Assembly: GCA_030568195.1 (NCBI GenBank)
Contig: JAJLTO010000011.1
Span: forward strand, 1 to 64,000
Source: Dipodascopsis uninucleata var. uninucleata
Lineage: Eukaryota > Ascomycota > Lipomycetes > Lipomycetales > Lipomycetaceae
Direction: 5' to 3'
Length of the DNA stretch: 64,000 nt
Shown here: positions 1 through 10,960 of the stretch, in pieces
How the letters are laid out: every line of letters begins with the position of its first letter
Position numbering within the stretch: the first letter of the stretch is position 1
Notes under the pieces: generated by a model
The model's input: the letters and a program-made list of their open reading frames with translations, nothing else
What the model was told of the DNA's origin: nothing
Databases searched by the model: none
Made by a program: the position numbers and the translations under genes

Positions 1-195
1 TGTAACCCTATGTAACCCTATGTAACCCTATGTAACCCTATGTAACCCTATGTAACCCTATGTAACCCTATGTAACCCTATGTAACCCTATGTAACCCTA
101 TGTAACCCTATGTAACCCTATGCAACCCTATGTAACCCTATGTAACCCTATGTAACCCTATGTAACCCTATGTAACCCTATGTAACCCTATGTAA
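1..195. repeat. telomere repeat array, 10-bp unit
   Basis: Nineteen head-to-tail copies of TGTAACCCTA fill 1-190, followed by a partial unit (TGTAA). One unit, at 121-130, has a T-to-C change (TGCAACCCTA). The C-rich strand runs 5' to 3' inward from the left edge, as expected at the left end of a chromosome, so the G-rich telomerase product is TAGGGTTACA. The unit is a 10-bp relative of the ancestral TTAGGG. The near-perfect homogeneity fits telomerase-templated synthesis rather than an old interstitial array. Confidence 0.97.
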
Positions 196-330
196 GCACG
201 CCTATTGCTTCCTACACGAGTCAAACAATTGCGCTTTATAGTTAATCAATACGTATCTATCTATCTATAACCACCTATATTTTCGGTTGATCTTCCTCTC
301 TTAACTGTCTATTTATTATTTAATCATATC

Positions 331-345
331 TAACCCTATGTAACC
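331..345. repeat. degenerate interstitial telomere motif
   Basis: TAACCCTATGTAACC reproduces one and a half telomere units about 135 bp inside the end of the array and in the same orientation. It is probably a leftover of earlier telomere addition or a binding site for a telomere-repeat binding protein. Confidence 0.7.
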
Positions 346-700
346 ACGAATAGGGCGCAGGGGTACTAGAATAATGGAAATGCTGTGAACTGAAAGAAAG
401 ACTCTTATAAGCCATCTTGATAATCTTGTATCAGTATTTTTCCTTCAATATCATGATAACTATACGATAGCCTGACATTTCAAGATAAAAGGACCCTCTG
501 GAACTTTTTTAAACAAGATAAATACCAGCGTGTATGCTATGACTTCCAGCTTAAAAATGCCACATCATCGTGAGCAGACTGTAGTCCTCCGTAATAGGAA
601 AATGAAAACTACTAAAACTACCGTTCGATAAACTCCCTACAGCAGTAGAAGTCGCCAAGGATTCTTGGCTACTAGCTATAACTACTTTGACGCGCATCCA

Positions 701-735
701 TATATCCTCTTATATCCTCTTATATCCTCTTATAT
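701..735. repeat. 10-bp tandem repeat (TATATCCTCT)x3.5
   Basis: Three exact copies of TATATCCTCT at 701-730 are followed by TATAT. The period equals that of the telomere unit but the sequence is unrelated. No function can be read from it. Confidence 0.85.
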
Positions 736-2689
736 GACGTAACGCTCGTGAATAAATTTTTGGGTCATCCCGAGTTTAGCTTACACCCATTCACTCGGAT
801 CACTACATACTACTATCATACGCTGACTATTATCATCAGAATATTTTAAGCTAGATAACATCATTAATTGGGGAATTGGTTCTCTTGGGCAACGGCCATC
901 TGAAGAAGCTAGCCTTACGGAATTTAATGTTAAGAGGCTAGCAAAGTGTCTTTGATGTGTGTTATGGGGTGAACTCGATGATGAATCATTTATCCTGCTG
1001 ACTATATAGATAAGGAAGAGCCATATAAAGATATTTATGATAACATCATAAATGCAGGATTCAAATATCTTACAGTAAATCTGCTTCGTAGATGCGCAAA
1101 CCGGAGCCTCAATTGTCTCGAGGAAGATGGTCACATTGATTCTTTCAGAGCCTTTTACCCGAAAAGTCGACATATAGCTTATAATTCTGCGACGATTCTT
1201 AATACTGAGCAAATATGGTGATGGCAGCTAACTTTTCAAAGTTACTGCGTTTCAAAGACTATATTTTCTCCGTGATTTGTGCTGAAATCCCTAAGGTAAT
1301 TGCTGATCAAGTTAGTATGCTCTACATCCAGAATTCCTTTTCTGGTGAGATAGCTCAGCAATGCGATCTAAACAGTGATAAGGAGGTAAAAGGAGTTTTT
1401 TTACTGTGCTGGATTTAGTGGCTAGGCAATAAGATAGTTTTCGAATGCGCACACTCAGTAGTGAATATATATGATACAGTTGAAAATAGAAAATGGAGAC
1501 TGTAATCCTATGGTAAGGCATCAGATCATGAGTTAACTGACAATCAAGTAAATTATTTACCGGGTCAGCTACATATTTGCCGAGTGGCAATCAGTTATTG
1601 TCTGTTGATCCAGACTGTGCCGTAGGTTTTGGAATGTTCAATAATCATGAGATATATCGACCTTCTAGAGTACAATGTGGTGTTTCTAGGGCTTAATCAT
1701 TATGCTAATACACTAATGCCGTCGAATAAACAGAGTGAAATGCGAAACTTCAAGTTTTAACAATTGCTCTCGGTTATTAGGATAGTTAAATTTCAAACTC
1801 ATTCAAACTTTACTCTACTACCTTGTTTCGAACACAGAGAAGAACCTTACGGAATAACAATGAGCTTCCGTTGACTACAATATTTAGCGCCTGCATCAAG
1901 TCCTTTATGCACTTTGAATACTTGTCCTATTACCAAAGACTCTGGCTTTAACTTCAGTACTCCTAGCTCCATCGCCTCTTATATCCAGTAAATAGGTGGA
2001 ACGATACTCTCCCACTATTTTCGCCAGAAGTACATGTCCTTTCAAAATCATCTGGCGCAAATGATTCTGTCTCCGATTTTCCTCATGTCAGTTTGTTTCT
2101 CGTCACAAGCTTTCTGGTAATCTCACAGATCAGCATGCACGCATCTACACTACCAATCGCATCAAAGCAACCAACTGAGACTTTGCCATTTAACGCGCCT
2201 ATGCTACTTCGTCAATTACCTTCGCATCTTTATATCAAACGCTTTAATTACTCCTGCGCTCTTACACAAGTCAAAATTATGCCTTTTCGCGGCACTTATA
2301 ACTTTATATCGCACTGCCGCTACTAGCTAATGGCATCGGGCGAAACAATCCTTTTATTACCAGATGAATATTACTTCATCGCCTTAGTACTTACCCTTAT
2401 TTTATTATCGCGAATGTACTTTCTCTTTAATTGTGTTTTGTCACGTAACCTGAAGACGCGTCTTACATCCTTACACCTATCCACTTTCTACTCCGCCGCC
2501 CAAGAACTCTTGTATATAACACTGGATTTTACGCATTTCACCGGCTCTTAAAATCCCGAAGTTCTCTTGTCCTTGCTATTCTTTATCTTGTTTTCATTGC
2601 CTAAAAACAGCCCGAAAAGCAATTCTTAACAGTGCGCTTTTACATCCAGCGAAATAACATTATTTGCATCATGGAAGTGCTAACTTTCC

Positions 2690-2925
2690 TTGGCAAATTC
2701 ACGCCGCTTTTAGGGCAGCCAGTCTATTGTCTTCCTTCTTAATTATTCTATTATAATATTGACATATCTTTCAAGTTGTAGCCTGCAGCAGTAGCCGAAT
2801 ACCCTTATAACCGTTAAGGGAGGGCCTCTCGTACGATTGCTATTATGTCGCGTCGGCCAGTCGGCTACTCTGTCGTATCAACTCGCTAAATCAAGTTATG
2901 AACCTTATTTTAAATCCGAGGTTTT
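2690..2925 (-). pseudogene. possible decayed 25S rRNA fragment
   Basis: Read on the minus strand, the decamer GTACGAGAGG (2825-2834) is the universal sequence just 3' of the sarcin-ricin loop in large-subunit rRNA. By eye, from my memory of the yeast 25S sequence, flanking similarity is co-linear. On the 3' side about 27 nt separate it from a CGGCT-containing block (2781-2799) with the spacing seen in 25S. On the 5' side a block around 2885-2905 resembles the conserved CTAAACCCAGCTCACG region with C-to-T type changes. It is heavily diverged and certainly not functional. The match is short enough that chance or convergence cannot be excluded without an alignment. Confidence 0.3.
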
Positions 2926-3349
2926 AGGTTATGACAAACACCTTAAGCAGAATCATCTCGGATTTTCGCTAATAACTCGGTATCCAAAGTTTAATTTCTA
3001 TCTAACATATTATTTTTATAATACTGAACCCGAGGAGAAAAATATATATTGACTACAGTTCGTAAGTGAATTCACTTTATAATGGATAAAATGACAAATT
3101 AATATTTACTATCGGACTTATGATTGTGCTGCCGATGGTCAAAGTTAATCAATAGCTAATTTACTGCAACAAAGCTGTACTCAGAATCATGACAAATAGT
3201 ACAATAGACCATTATAGTCCAAGCTTTCATCATAAAGAATTTGTCGAATTTTCTTGAAAGCTTAAAACATCGATGGATAGTTACTCGACTGGGAATACGG
3301 GAAAGGATTCACAGCACTAACGGAGATATAAAAAAACACCCAGCACCAA

Positions 3350-3358
3350 TAGGGTTAG
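3350..3358 (+). promoter_or_regulatory. telobox-like motif in MFS promoter
   Basis: TAGGGTTAG lies about 130 bp upstream of the transporter start codon. Proteins such as Teb1, Tay1 and Tbf1 in other ascomycetes bind TAGGGTTR-type boxes both at telomeres and in promoters. A role here is inference. Confidence 0.35.
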
Positions 3359-3414
3359 TATAATATCATATTACATGACAGGTGCGATAGATTCGAATAC
3401 ACAATACTAGACAA

Positions 3415-3422
3415 TATATAAT
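3415..3422 (+). promoter_or_regulatory. TATA box of the MFS gene
   Basis: TATATAAT lies about 70 bp upstream of the ATG at 3489, the same distance at which TATA-like boxes precede several other genes here (the second OPT gene, the multicopper oxidase gene and the GH76 gene). Confidence 0.5.
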
Positions 3423-3488
3423 AGACTGCGTAGTATTCTGATAAATGTTCGATCCAGAAATACAATCAAACGGAATACACAAAATAAA

Positions 3489-5078
3489 ATGCAGTCATAC
3501 AGACAGTTCCGTCGCATTCAAGAAGCGGTACAGAAATCTCTGAGTGATAAAGAGAATCTAGTATCTGAAGCTACAAAGGAAAATAATGAACAAAGCCATC
3601 GAAATGCCAAACGAGAAAAAAAGGATGGATCCGTTTCTGACACTAATGACCAACCAAGTTCAGAAGACATAATAATTGTTACTTGGGATTCTGCTAGTGA
3701 TCCTAATAATCCTAAGAATTTTTCATTTTCAGTCAAGGTCTATGCAGTGCTTAATGTAGCTGCAATCGCTACCGCTGTTGGTATTGCAGGCTCCATCGAT
3801 GCTGCAGTTCTACCTCAAGCCGCTAAAGATCTACATGTCAGCGAGGTTGCTGAAAGTCTTGCTGTTGGCTCTTTCCTGGTTGGGTTTGGGTTTGGTGCAG
3901 TGTTAGCCGCACCTTTCTCTGAGATGTTTGGAAGAAATGCTGTTTATATATCTACGCTTATCATATTTGAACTTTTCATTATGGCATGTGGCCTAGCACC
4001 AAATTTTGGCGCTCAAATTGTTCTTCGCTTTTTTGCTGGAATATTTGGCTCAACTCCGCTTGTTTGTGCTGGTGGTTCTATCGCGGATCTATGGGATTCA
4101 CTTGATAAAACCTGGTCGTTTCCTCTTTATGCAATAGCTGGATTTCCCGGCCCAACTCTTGGACCAGTTCTGGCTAGTTTTGTCGGACAAAGTAAGCTAT
4201 CATGGCGATGGGCCGAGTGGATAACCCTTTTATTTTCTGGTGTCGTTATATTTACCGTAGTTGGATTTCTACCGGAGACATATGGTCCTCTCATTTTAAA
4301 ATGGAAGGCTAAGGCACTTCGTGAGAAAACAGGAGATATGAGATACCGATCTGAATTTGAAACGCGTCATATCAATTTAGTCGCTCGTATGAAGGCAGGT
4401 TTAACGAGACCCTTTGCTATGGCTCGTGAACCAATCATTTTGATCCTCTCACTTTATATTACTATTCTCTATATAGTCCTATTTACCTTTCTTAATGGAT
4501 ATACTTTTATTTTTAAAGATGTTTATGGCGTTTCGCAGGGTATTACTAATATTATTTTCGTGGCTATGTATGTCGGAATGTGTATGACTGCGATTAATGT
4601 CTACCCAATCTACAGGAAAACAAAACGACTTTTGCGTGATATAGATGAGAATGGCAAATCCAAATTCGAACCTGAAGCACGCCTATGGTTTGGAATGCTA
4701 GGGGGCTCAATATCTATTCCTATTTCTCTTTTCTGGATGGGCTGGACTGACTATCCAAGTATAAGTATCTGGTCGCCAATCATAGCCTCATCTCTATTTG
4801 GCTATGGTATGCTTTCAATATTTATCTGTATATACATGTATGTTATCGACGCCTACGAAATATATGCAGCATCAGCTCTGACACTCGTTACTTTTACAAG
4901 GTATCTTTGTGCTGGAGGAATGACGGCTGTAGGTATTCCGTTTTATCACAACATGGGTGTCCACTGGACTTTGACAATTATGGGTTCTCTTAGTGTTCTG
5001 CTCGTTCCAACACCTTATGTACTCTATCGATGGGGCCACAAGATCCGACAACTCAGTAAACTCGCTGTTAACTATTAG
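3489..5078 (+). CDS. MFS drug:H+ antiporter, DHA1/TPO-like
   Basis: A 529-residue integral membrane exporter of the major facilitator superfamily, DHA1 group (relatives include TPO1-type polyamine and FLR1-type drug exporters), expected in the plasma membrane. Residues 1-80 form a charged cytosolic tail; a VTWDSASDPNNPKNF box (about 64-78) precedes TM1, as is usual in this group. Twelve hydrophobic segments can be counted. The loop 2-3 motif A appears as APFSEMFGRN (141-150), and LPET (261-264) closes TM6 ahead of the long basic central loop. The second half is complete up to a short basic tail, so the gene looks intact and intronless. It is the most telomere-proximal intact gene. A left inverted-repeat arm starts about 50 bp after its stop codon. 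Substrate cannot be predicted. Confidence 0.9.
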   Translation: MQSYRQFRRIQEAVQKSLSDKENLVSEATKENNEQSHRNAKREKKDGSVSDTNDQPSSEDIIIVTWDSASDPNNPKNFSFSVKVYAVLNVAAIATAVGIAGSIDAAVLPQAAKDLHVSEVAESLAVGSFLVGFGFGAVLAAPFSEMFGRNAVYISTLIIFELFIMACGLAPNFGAQIVLRFFAGIFGSTPLVCAGGSIADLWDSLDKTWSFPLYAIAGFPGPTLGPVLASFVGQSKLSWRWAEWITLLFSGVVIFTVVGFLPETYGPLILKWKAKALREKTGDMRYRSEFETRHINLVARMKAGLTRPFAMAREPIILILSLYITILYIVLFTFLNGYTFIFKDVYGVSQGITNIIFVAMYVGMCMTAINVYPIYRKTKRLLRDIDENGKSKFEPEARLWFGMLGGSISIPISLFWMGWTDYPSISIWSPIIASSLFGYGMLSIFICIYMYVIDAYEIYAASALTLVTFTRYLCAGGMTAVGIPFYHNMGVHWTLTIMGSLSVLLVPTPYVLYRWGHKIRQLSKLAVNY

Positions 5079-5128
5079 AACTTGCTGGATATAGATTTAG
5101 ACAAGTTTATTATTTTGATACATCTCAT

Positions 5129-5413
5129 AGCTAGATGTTCAAGTTGTTAGGATATAGATTGACTAAGGATCGCTTAGGGTAATTAAACATTGCGGATGAA
5201 TTGAAAGCGCAAACCTAAATGGTGAATATGATGAGCATTTTCTATAGTATTACACAAATAATGTGGAATTTAAGATAGATAAAAGAGAATACAGTTGCTT
5301 TAAGGTGTTAAGTATGATAGCGGGCCTAATATATAATTAATTCACAATATAGCTAGTAATGATAAAGATATAGTAACTTGAAAACATCGTGTCGAGAGCC
5401 AGATCCTCAGATG
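5129..5413 (+). repeat. left arm of long inverted repeat
   Basis: This 285-bp segment is repeated in reverse complement at 9101-9380. Bases 5209-5390 (182 bp) are identical to the reverse complement of 9124-9305. Outside that core the arms differ by scattered substitutions and a small indel near 5154. Weak similarity continues outward almost to the stop codon of the transporter gene (to about 5092), and inward past 5413. No open frame or transposon terminal motif is visible inside the arm. Confidence 0.93.
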
Positions 5414-8400
5414 ACGATATCTAGAATATAATATGTCCTAGCTTATAACTGGAATCAACCCTGCAGTTTTACATATTCGGTAAAGCTGTTGCGGAAATAT
5501 TTATGATTTTGAAATTATTCTATCGTTAAATATAAATACTATTCCACTGGAGGGCTCTCATATTTCTGGCAGATGACCTGTTGAAACAGGAAGTGATTAT
5601 CAATACATTAATTTTACTTGATATGCAAGTAATTTTTCGAATATTAAAATACAGAAATCTGTTAGCTTCTCCATGTTCCCTGCATACTTGAAGAGTACTT
5701 GAGAGTAATTTTGGAGCGCATCTGGGGATTTTAATCGCGCGAGAGAACTTCTAACTACTTTCGAAAATACAATCAGTTTCCCCGGTTGTTAAAACGTTCT
5801 TCCTGAATCTTCCCATATCTCATATTTACATTTCTCTATAATCTTATCATATAAATCGCTATATTTATTATTATTGGTTCAGTCCTATTTGTCTATGTTA
5901 CTCTTCGGTCCCCAGCACCTCATTACAACAAGCGCAGACATTTCTTACGTGCCTCCAGCTAAGTATCGCAGGAACCAATATCACCTACTTGTCCTTAAAT
6001 ACCTATTTATTAGCTTGTGACCACCATTTACTTGTGCTTGGGTGATCTCTGTCAGGGAGTTATCATTATTGCACGTAGTACATACATGGTGCATGGTCGT
6101 GCACCCTGTGTCACAACACATTTTGGTTATAACTAGATGAACCTCCAGTATTAAATTTAATTTTTTTTATAAATAAGTAAATAATTCATTTATTTCCTGC
6201 TGCTCCATATAGTCATCTTACTACGGGCATATTATTTGATCTTCACTAAGCGCTGTGTTTCCGATAGCATAGCCTCTATAACCCGAAGCGTATGTAGTAT
6301 TATGACGCTTAATTCCGATATAGTGAAAGGTATCATCTTTCTGTGAATGTACAGTCATAATCTTCATGATCTTGGAACTGGACTCTCGTATAGTTGGCGG
6401 GTGTAGTCTCATGGATATCACACTTAACCGCATCATTTGCATTGCTTGAACTATTATCATCTGTCGCTTCTTTTGCCACCAGCTTGTAATGGTAAAGAGA
6501 AAGTTACATATGCAGCACCTCCGGCTTTACAAATATGAGCGAAAGTACTATTGAAATTATAGTTAGTGCCATTCCGTTATTAATTATGGCTTGTATAACT
6601 TTGCTGCACAATAAAAAGAGTAAGAACCACTGATTGCTTTGATTGCGATTAGTGCAAATGGTCTAGAACATATGATGATTGTACATATACAGTTGCGTTG
6701 TTCGTCAGAAAATGCAAGGTTCGAATAGCTAGTACTGGTGGTATTGACTCGATTGCTAATACACTATTGAATGAGATTAGTGTTTGTAGTAGAGCAATTA
6801 ATGTGTGAGCTTCATGATGATGAGATAATAACTAAACGTATATAACCTTCAAGATCAATTTTTTTTTCAAGCTCTTCTTTACCTTAACTTTTTGGGACAG
6901 CTCCCGTCACACTCTACAAACCGAAATCATATTTCACTACACAACTTTGTGCCTTTCCCTTCGAAATAATAATATATTTATACTTCAAAATATGCTCTTT
7001 TTATGAAGCCCAAGCCAATTAAGGTCTCACGGTCACTCTTATATAATTCCTCTACTTGTATCTTCGATTTTAATCAATATCCGTTAGTTTCGTTTTTCAA
7101 CGATATCTCCTAATATAGTACTATCTTAATCTCTCTAAGCTACTATTATAAGTGCATCAAATGACTCTCTTCTATAGCTCTCTATGCTCGAAGAAGATTT
7201 TCTAAATCGTCATGCTCATTCCTCTCTATTTATGCATGTTAATATGGCAATGAAGCAGCAGTGCCCTGGATTGCCCAATGTAAACCGAACCATGTGCTCG
7301 TTCGGTCCAAACTCAGATTCATCTATATATGAGACTGTCTTATAGTTGATATTATAACATCTGATATTTCCTCTACTACTTTCTCATACACAGATTCGCT
7401 GTATGAATCTGATCGCGTAAATTGTATTGCCCGTGCAGATGGACTAGATGCGGAATTCCGCCAATCATTATATTGTTCATAATAAGACCTACTTACGTCG
7501 CCGTACCCAACCGCTTCGCCGAGTGCTGTAACATTATTTTCCCTGCTTGCCTATCAATATGAAACAATAATGATGCCAAATCTTCTGTTCTATAGTCCGA
7601 TGTCGCATTGTTCAATATAAGCCTCCGTTTCGGATCGATAACACTATTGTTCGCAAGTTTATCGTTCCACGGTACTACTACGTGCCCTTTCGAACTATTC
7701 TACGACCTTCCCAGGGACCAATTGAATGTATTGAACTCATCGGACGGAATTTTTCCTATTCTAATACCAGTTCCTATATAGTGGAGAGTCAATGGACTCA
7801 TAGACTCTCTATCTCCGCACATCTCATAATAAGAGAAAACCTAAGTCCTTCCATTATTTGCCCAGTCGCGTCAATGCAATTGAATTGCATGCGTACTTAA
7901 TACTTGTGTCTATTCTAATAAGAATTAGCGAGCATGTTCCGAATTGATCATGCATCTGTTTCACTTTCTACGGTTTGATAAACTCCTTTCAACTGCAATT
8001 ATACGCATGTAGTGACTTCAGTGAGCATTAGGCGTGATATTTCTACTCCAGTATACTCAACCGCAAATCATCCATCACAATTGATTAAATTTTTTTTTTA
8101 TAACTTCCTGTTGGCTCTCATGGCAATGGAAATGCTGACGCTTTCATGCCCGCGTTTTCAGCATTTAAAGTAAATAAAGTATCAATGTTCAGGCATTCAT
8201 ACGAATAGCATTCCAGTTAACGACATCTAGAAGTCCCTCTGGCATCGTTTCACGATTCTGCCCGACAGATCCATATATAGCTAGTTTCGTTAGAGTAACA
8301 TGCAACTCGGCCCTTGCCGTTTACCAAAATAATCTACATACATGACGGGTTGATTTCAAGCATATTTTCTCTACATTTACGTGGCCAGACATTCACTTAT

Positions 8401-9100
8401 CTCCCTCGAATACTGGAAATTAATAAGGTGCCTTTCCATTCTCTCGGGAATGACAACGATACTAGCAAACACCTTGTGTGTCGTCCAACAACCTATCTGC
8501 CAGTGTACAATGCTCCTCGAACACCATTTTCATAATATTTAACATGGCGTGCATGCTACCAGTACAGTTCATACTACGCATCCGTCACGAGCTTGCATGC
8601 AGGCTTGCTTCCTGGCCTAAGTTGGTATCTGTTTTATTGACTCCATCACACCATGATGCGTTCTTGATATCATTTCTAGTTTTCATATGGCGTACCCACT
8701 GCTATATATCCTAATCCATCGTCCAACAAATATATGCTCCGTTATGCTCTTTATAATTAAGGCAATGGAACTATGTCTTGCGGTATTAAAAATTTTTATA
8801 TTAGTCATTTCCGAAAAAAACTTAGCTATTCTACTCTTTCTCCTTATTCGTCTTTCTTTTGCTTTCTCTTGTCATAAAATTTTATACTTGAAAGCTTTGC
8901 TGTATATTCTAAATATAAAATATTATGCACTTCGCGCTTTACTTTATATACAAATATCTACTTCCTCCTATTAAAATTAAAAATATTACCTATTACCTTC
9001 ATTATTATTATCTTCTTTTCTGCATGGAACCGCTACTAAGTGCCAATCACAATGATACATTCAATTTGAAATAAGAACATTTTATCCATCCTTGATGCCC
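5414..9100. other. gene-free spacer between inverted repeat arms
   Basis: This 3.7-kb interval has only short open frames (79 codons or fewer fully inside it) and no recognisable motif. It is AT-rich, with several T runs, and pyrimidine-biased on the plus strand in its right half. It could be a decayed element, an old inversion interval or ordinary degenerate subtelomeric DNA. Confidence 0.6.
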
Positions 9101-9380
9101 CATCTGAGGATTTAGCTCTCGAAACGATGTTTTCAAGTTACTATATCTTTATCATTACTAGCTATATTGTGAATTAATTATATATTAGGCCCGCTATCAT
9201 ACTTAACACCTTAAAGCAACTGTATTCTCTTTTATCTATCTTAAATTCCACATTATTTGTGTAATACTATAGAAAATGCTCATCATATTCACCATTTAGG
9301 TTTGCACTTTCAATTCATCCGCAATGTTTAATTTACCCTAAGCGATCCTTAGCCAATCCTAACAATTTGAACATCCAGCT
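9101..9380 (-). repeat. right arm of long inverted repeat
   Basis: Reverse complement of 5129-5413. The core 9124-9305 has no mismatch to the left arm. The outer edge (9377-9380, then toward 9415) shows fading similarity to the DNA immediately after the MFS stop codon, suggesting that the duplicated unit began near the 3' end of that gene. Confidence 0.93.
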
Positions 9381-10960
9381 TGGAGATATCAAAAAAGTAG
9401 ATTTTTCTCTAAATCATGTTTCATGCATGTCCACGAAACTAACCTGCTTCTTCCCCAGAAATGCCTATAAAATTATATCTTTCTCATTCATTCGTCTCCC
9501 TCTATTATTTTCAACCTCCGCATCCACTTCTTCCTTCCTTCTCAGACGAGCTTGTTATTCTATGTTCTTATCATTCTATTTATATCATTCTATTGTTATT
9601 ATTAAATATATCCCCCATTATATATAATTCAAATTTAGTGAATATTTGATCCATACAATCTGCTGGCTATTGCTCGACTTTCTTCTTCAGCTAGTCTCCC
9701 CACACATAATGTTCTCTTTACAACATATAACCGCTTGTTTTCTATCCACAGTAAAGAAGCTCTATTTTTTTGTATACTCGCAATTACATGCTCAATATAT
9801 ATATATAAGCTTTAGCCTAAACTATCGCCAATCAAGTATAACTAATAAGCCGTCGCTCAACGCAGTTTCTGGAATATTAAAATTGTCTGTCCATAATTCC
9901 GCTGTTCGTTCACTTCACCCCGCCTCATCTTACCCCGGAATCCAGTCCTGACGCCACTCTTGCTTCTCATAGAATTTAATGTAGTATGATATCACCTATT
10001 TTACCGAAATATATGTAAGTCCGATATCTCACTCCTTTTCTTTTCAATTCTCCCAGCTTTCTTAATTATCCTACGTAATCTCTATATTGGAATCATCGTT
10101 ATATTATCCATTCGCGACTCCGCTACCTTAATTTAATCCAACCTTGCACCAGACTCTTCTCTGTATTCATGTGCGTCATCCCACTTGGTCCCTGTTTCTA
10201 AACCCTTGTTCCTGCGAATCAGCTTTCACTATATTTTTAAATACACGTATCTCTTGTATTCAAAGCTGCCCACACATCTCTCCGTTGTCTCAGTCTCTCT
10301 GCTGATCTATAGCCGAGCACGCGAAATACTCAATATTTACCAAGTGCCATATCATGTACCCTTAGACTTATGCCTTTTCTTTGATTAATTGTTGATACAC
10401 GTTCATTGTTCAATTCTAATAGTCAAAGCATCCGAAAATTTGTATAGATTCACCAAATCGATGACACCATCAGCTTTAGAACTATCACATTGCTACTTCA
10501 CCATAAACTTAGCCTATTAATTCAATAGTATGAATTATCTATAGCCTTACTGTATAAGTCATTTGGCTGAAACTTAGACTAGCTTTGAAATTTAAAATTA
10601 AATATTCCATAGCCAATTTCCGCAATTCCTATATAGCTACACGTGGCTATCCCACAATCTTCTCCGACTTACAAATAAACATTTACCCCACACCAATATA
10701 AATCTTATTCAATTTTAGCTTCAAGATCTGTTCCTTTCTCCACAGATCCTGAGCATCGGGTTCGTCTAACTATTGTACATAGATGCATACAGTCACCATT
10801 TAGCAAATTCTTGAAGAGTACTAATCAATCCAGTGAATGTCCTACGAAACATGTAGGCTCCTTCAATTATTTAATGCCCATGTCTTCCTTAGTTTTACAG
10901 TCTATCTATCACATTAAACCAATATATACTCTTAAACTATTCTGGCATAAGCTACGAAAT
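9381..10960. other. pyrimidine-rich intergenic DNA
   Basis: About 1.6 kb, rich in C and T on the plus strand, ending at the promoter of the glycosidase gene. Overlapping plus-strand open frames of 60 to 100 codons here are low-complexity leucine/serine-rich translations of pyrimidine tracts and show no domain. A TATA-like CAATATAAATC sits at about 10694-10704. Confidence 0.55.

Larger units (their letters stand above)
196..3060. other. subtelomeric DNA with no convincing gene
   Basis: Only short open frames are present. None shows a recognisable domain and the longest (143 codons, minus strand, 781-1212) has a composition like its surroundings. The stretch holds a (CTAT)n tract near 255-267, a 10-bp tandem repeat at 701-735 and, toward its right end, a possible decayed large-subunit rRNA fragment. 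The part from about 1900 is pyrimidine-rich on the plus strand. Confidence 0.6.

Noticed and set aside
781-1212. 143-codon open frame on the minus strand close to the telomere
   Set aside because: No domain, composition like its surroundings, no promoter or neighbours supporting it; probably a chance frame.
5414-9100. Spacer of the inverted repeat as a DNA transposon with long terminal inverted repeats
   Set aside because: No transposase fragment, target-site duplication or terminal motif could be seen, so I do not call a mobile element.
9367-9951. Chain of overlapping plus-strand frames of 60 to 100 codons
   Set aside because: They translate pyrimidine-rich tracts into Leu/Ser/Phe-rich text with no motif; one even runs through the inverted-repeat edge.
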